Assembly: GCA_027065245.1 (NCBI GenBank)
Contig: JAMOOS010000081.1
Coordinates: 1 to 15,195 of the forward strand
DNA length: 15,195 bases
Reading direction: 5' to 3'
Source of the DNA: Desulfuromonadaceae bacterium
Lineage (GTDB): Bacteria; Desulfobacterota; Desulfuromonadia; Desulfuromonadales; Desulfuromonadaceae
Part shown: positions 13,737-15,195 of the stretch, in pieces
Layout: each line of letters starts with the position of its first letter
How positions within the stretch are numbered: position 1 is the first letter of the stretch
Made by a program: the position numbers and the translations under genes
The notes under the pieces: generated by a model
What the model was told of the DNA's origin: nothing
What the model saw: only the letters and a program-made list of their open reading frames with translations
The model's database searches: none

Positions 13737-14999
13737 TCAGGGGGTATAGTCCGGCGACGTGAAGCTGTACGGGAAACGGGTGTGATCGTCGTAACTGCCG
13801 TTGAGGATAGCGACGACGTCCTCCACAAATACCAGCTCCTCGTTGGTGGGAATTACGAACACTTTCACCGCTGAATCGGGAGCGCTGATCTCAGTTTCAC
13901 CGTGCTTGCTGAAGGTGGTGAGATTTTTTTCCTTGTCGATGACAATACCCATATACTCCAGATTTTCCAACGCTTTCTGACGGATAAGACCGGCATTTTC
14001 GCCGACACCCGCGGTAAAGACCACGGCGTCAACCCCGCCCAGAGCGGCAGCGTAGGCACCAATATATTTTTTGATACGGTAGGACTCCACATCCAGCGCC
14101 AACTGGCAGCGCTCGTCACCGGCGGCGGCCTGCTCGATTACATCACGCCGATCGGTGAATCGCCCGGTGATTCCCAGCAGGCCTGACTTTTTGTTGAGAA
14201 TCGAATCGATCTCACGCGGTGTGCACCCTTCCTGGTCCATGATGAACGGCGGGATGGCCGGGTCGATATCACCGCAGCGGGTGCCCATCATGGCGCCCTC
14301 CAGCGGAGTCAGACCCATGCTGGTGTCGATGGACTTGCCGCCGGCGATGGCGGTGTGGGACACGCCGTTGCCGATGTGGAGTGTGATGATTTTGCACTCC
14401 TCGATGGGTTTGCCCAGTTTCAGCGCCGCCCGCTTGGAAACATACAGGTGGCTGGTGCCGTGGAAGCCGTAGCGGCGCACGCCGTATTCCTCGTACCAGT
14501 CGTATGGCAAAGGATACATGTAGGCGTGGGGCGGCATGGACTGGTGAAATGCAGTATCGAAAATGGCGATGTGGGGCACGTTGGGTAATACCGCCTGAGC
14601 AGCCTCGATACCGGAAATGTTGGGCGGATTATGCAAGGGCGCCAAGTGCTGCACCTCACGGATGGCATCGAGAACTTCCTGATTTATCTGCACCGAGCAG
14701 GTAAATTTTTCCCCCCCGTGAACCACGCGGTGACCAACAGCCGAAATTTCCTCCATGCTGCCAACCACTCCGTGCTCCTTGCTGGTAAGTGTGCGGATGA
14801 TAAGGTCGATGGCAACCTTGTGGTCAGGACACTCGTGCTCCTCTTTATAGGCATCTTTGCCGGGTACTTCGTGTTTGATAAACGAATCGCTGATGGTAAC
14901 TCGCTCTACAATGCCTTTGGCGATGACCCGCTTTTCATCCCAGTTGAATAATTGGTATTTTACCGACGAACTGCCGCAGTTTAACGCCAGAATATCCAT
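13737..14999 (-). CDS. ackA: Acetate kinase
   Basis: A 420-residue acetate kinase, slightly longer than the usual 400 because of a C-terminal tail of about 20 residues after the last conserved helix. It interconverts acetyl phosphate plus ADP with acetate plus ATP. Key residues are all present and for the most part keep the Methanosarcina numbering: Asn7 and Ser10-Ser12 (LALNCGSSSVKY), Arg91 (HRVVHGGEKF), Asp148 (FDTAFH), His180 (GFHGTSH), Arg241 (GTRCGDIDP); Glu387 (TNEELV) is equivalent to Glu384. The nucleotide motif is HIGNGVS rather than the common HLGNGAS. GGAGG lies 11 bases before ATG 14999. With Pta it makes ATP during acetate production or activates acetate for growth. Confidence 0.97.
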   Translation of the reverse strand: MDILALNCGSSSVKYQLFNWDEKRVIAKGIVERVTISDSFIKHEVPGKDAYKEEHECPDHKVAIDLIIRTLTSKEHGVVGSMEEISAVGHRVVHGGEKFTCSVQINQEVLDAIREVQHLAPLHNPPNISGIEAAQAVLPNVPHIAIFDTAFHQSMPPHAYMYPLPYDWYEEYGVRRYGFHGTSHLYVSKRAALKLGKPIEECKIITLHIGNGVSHTAIAGGKSIDTSMGLTPLEGAMMGTRCGDIDPAIPPFIMDQEGCTPREIDSILNKKSGLLGITGRFTDRRDVIEQAAAGDERCQLALDVESYRIKKYIGAYAAALGGVDAVVFTAGVGENAGLIRQKALENLEYMGIVIDKEKNLTTFSKHGETEISAPDSAVKVFVIPTNEELVFVEDVVAILNGSYDDHTRFPYSFTSPDYTP

Positions 15000-15072
15000 A
15001 ATATTTACATCCTCCCCCTAGTTGAAAAACCTGAATTTTATACAAACATATAATGCTGTTATACGTGGTTTT

Positions 15073-15082
15073 CAGGCGCCTG
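15073..15082. repeat. Perfect 10-bp palindrome in the ackA leader
   Basis: CAGGCGCCTG is its own reverse complement. It falls in the predicted 5' leader of ackA, about 75 bases before the ATG. A protein-binding site is possible; chance occurrence cannot be excluded. Confidence 0.4.
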
Positions 15083-15110
15083 TAGTCTGGTGGTAACTAT
15101 CTGTTTTTAA

Positions 15111-15129
15111 GGCGGAAAACAGGCGGAAA
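15111..15129. repeat. Tandem GGCGGAAA repeat with 11-bp period
   Basis: GGCGGAAA occurs at 15111-15118 and again at 15122-15129, exactly 11 bp apart, about one helical turn. The pair lies just downstream of the predicted ackA -10 (15138-15143), a common place for a repressor site. The spacing is what two adjacent protein subunits on one face of DNA would need. Confidence 0.45.
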
Positions 15130-15137
15130 TCTTAGGG

Positions 15138-15166
15138 AGCATAGCTAAATTATCTATTAATTGCAA
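15138..15166 (-). promoter_or_regulatory. Candidate sigma-70 promoter of ackA
   Basis: Read on the minus strand: TTGCAA (15161-15166), a 17-bp spacer, then TATGCT (15138-15143). Transcription would start near 15131 and give a leader of about 130 bases. A second, weaker TATAAA (15037-15042) lies nearer the gene with no good -35. Beyond this promoter, to 15195, I see no gene. Confidence 0.5.
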
Positions 15167-15195
15167 GGGTTTTGTCCTTTTTTAGTGTTGCTAAA

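Overview
This window looks like chromosomal DNA of moderate GC from a Gram-negative, probably anaerobic bacterium. A TonB-type energy transducer, a TAXI-type TRAP transporter, an HDOD-GGDEF protein, FmdB beside FolD and a Pta/AckA acetate pair together suggest a deltaproteobacterium, perhaps of the Desulfuromonas/Pelobacter/Geobacter group. That placement is inferred from gene content and protein style, not from a marker gene. Coding density is high. I see no tRNA, rRNA, CRISPR array, insertion sequence or phage gene.

Left block (about 134-4472, all on the minus strand). Five closely packed genes read leftward: an AI-2E-family permease, a 58-residue single-pass membrane protein, a 644-residue GIDE/EF-hand membrane protein, LemA, and a YigZ/IMPACT-family protein. 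Junctions are 28 bp, a 20-bp overlap, 15 bp and a 4-bp ATGA overlap, so they look like one operon. The first 110 bases hold a stem-loop-rich element with no gene.

Central block. Divergent from that operon is a two-gene TRAP uptake system: a TAXI solute-binding protein and a fused 4TM/12TM permease, separated by a perfect hairpin (4666-7837). The permease gene runs tail-to-tail, with a 23-bp overlap, into a minus-strand pair: an EamA/DMT exporter preceded by an HDOD-GGDEF signalling protein (7815-10200).

Right block. A divergent promoter region leads to fmdB-folD (10417-11556, plus), which converges on an orphan tonB (minus). Divergent from tonB is pta (12627-13628, plus), which faces ackA (13737-14999, minus) across a strong bidirectional terminator. 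Pta and AckA interconvert acetyl-CoA, acetyl phosphate and acetate plus ATP. Here they have separate promoters rather than the usual operon. Upstream of ackA are a candidate promoter, a tandem repeat and a palindrome.

The least explained part is the left operon: a GIDE-domain protein with no RING, carrying an EF-hand and an N-terminal region I do not recognise, next to LemA and a previously hidden small membrane protein.
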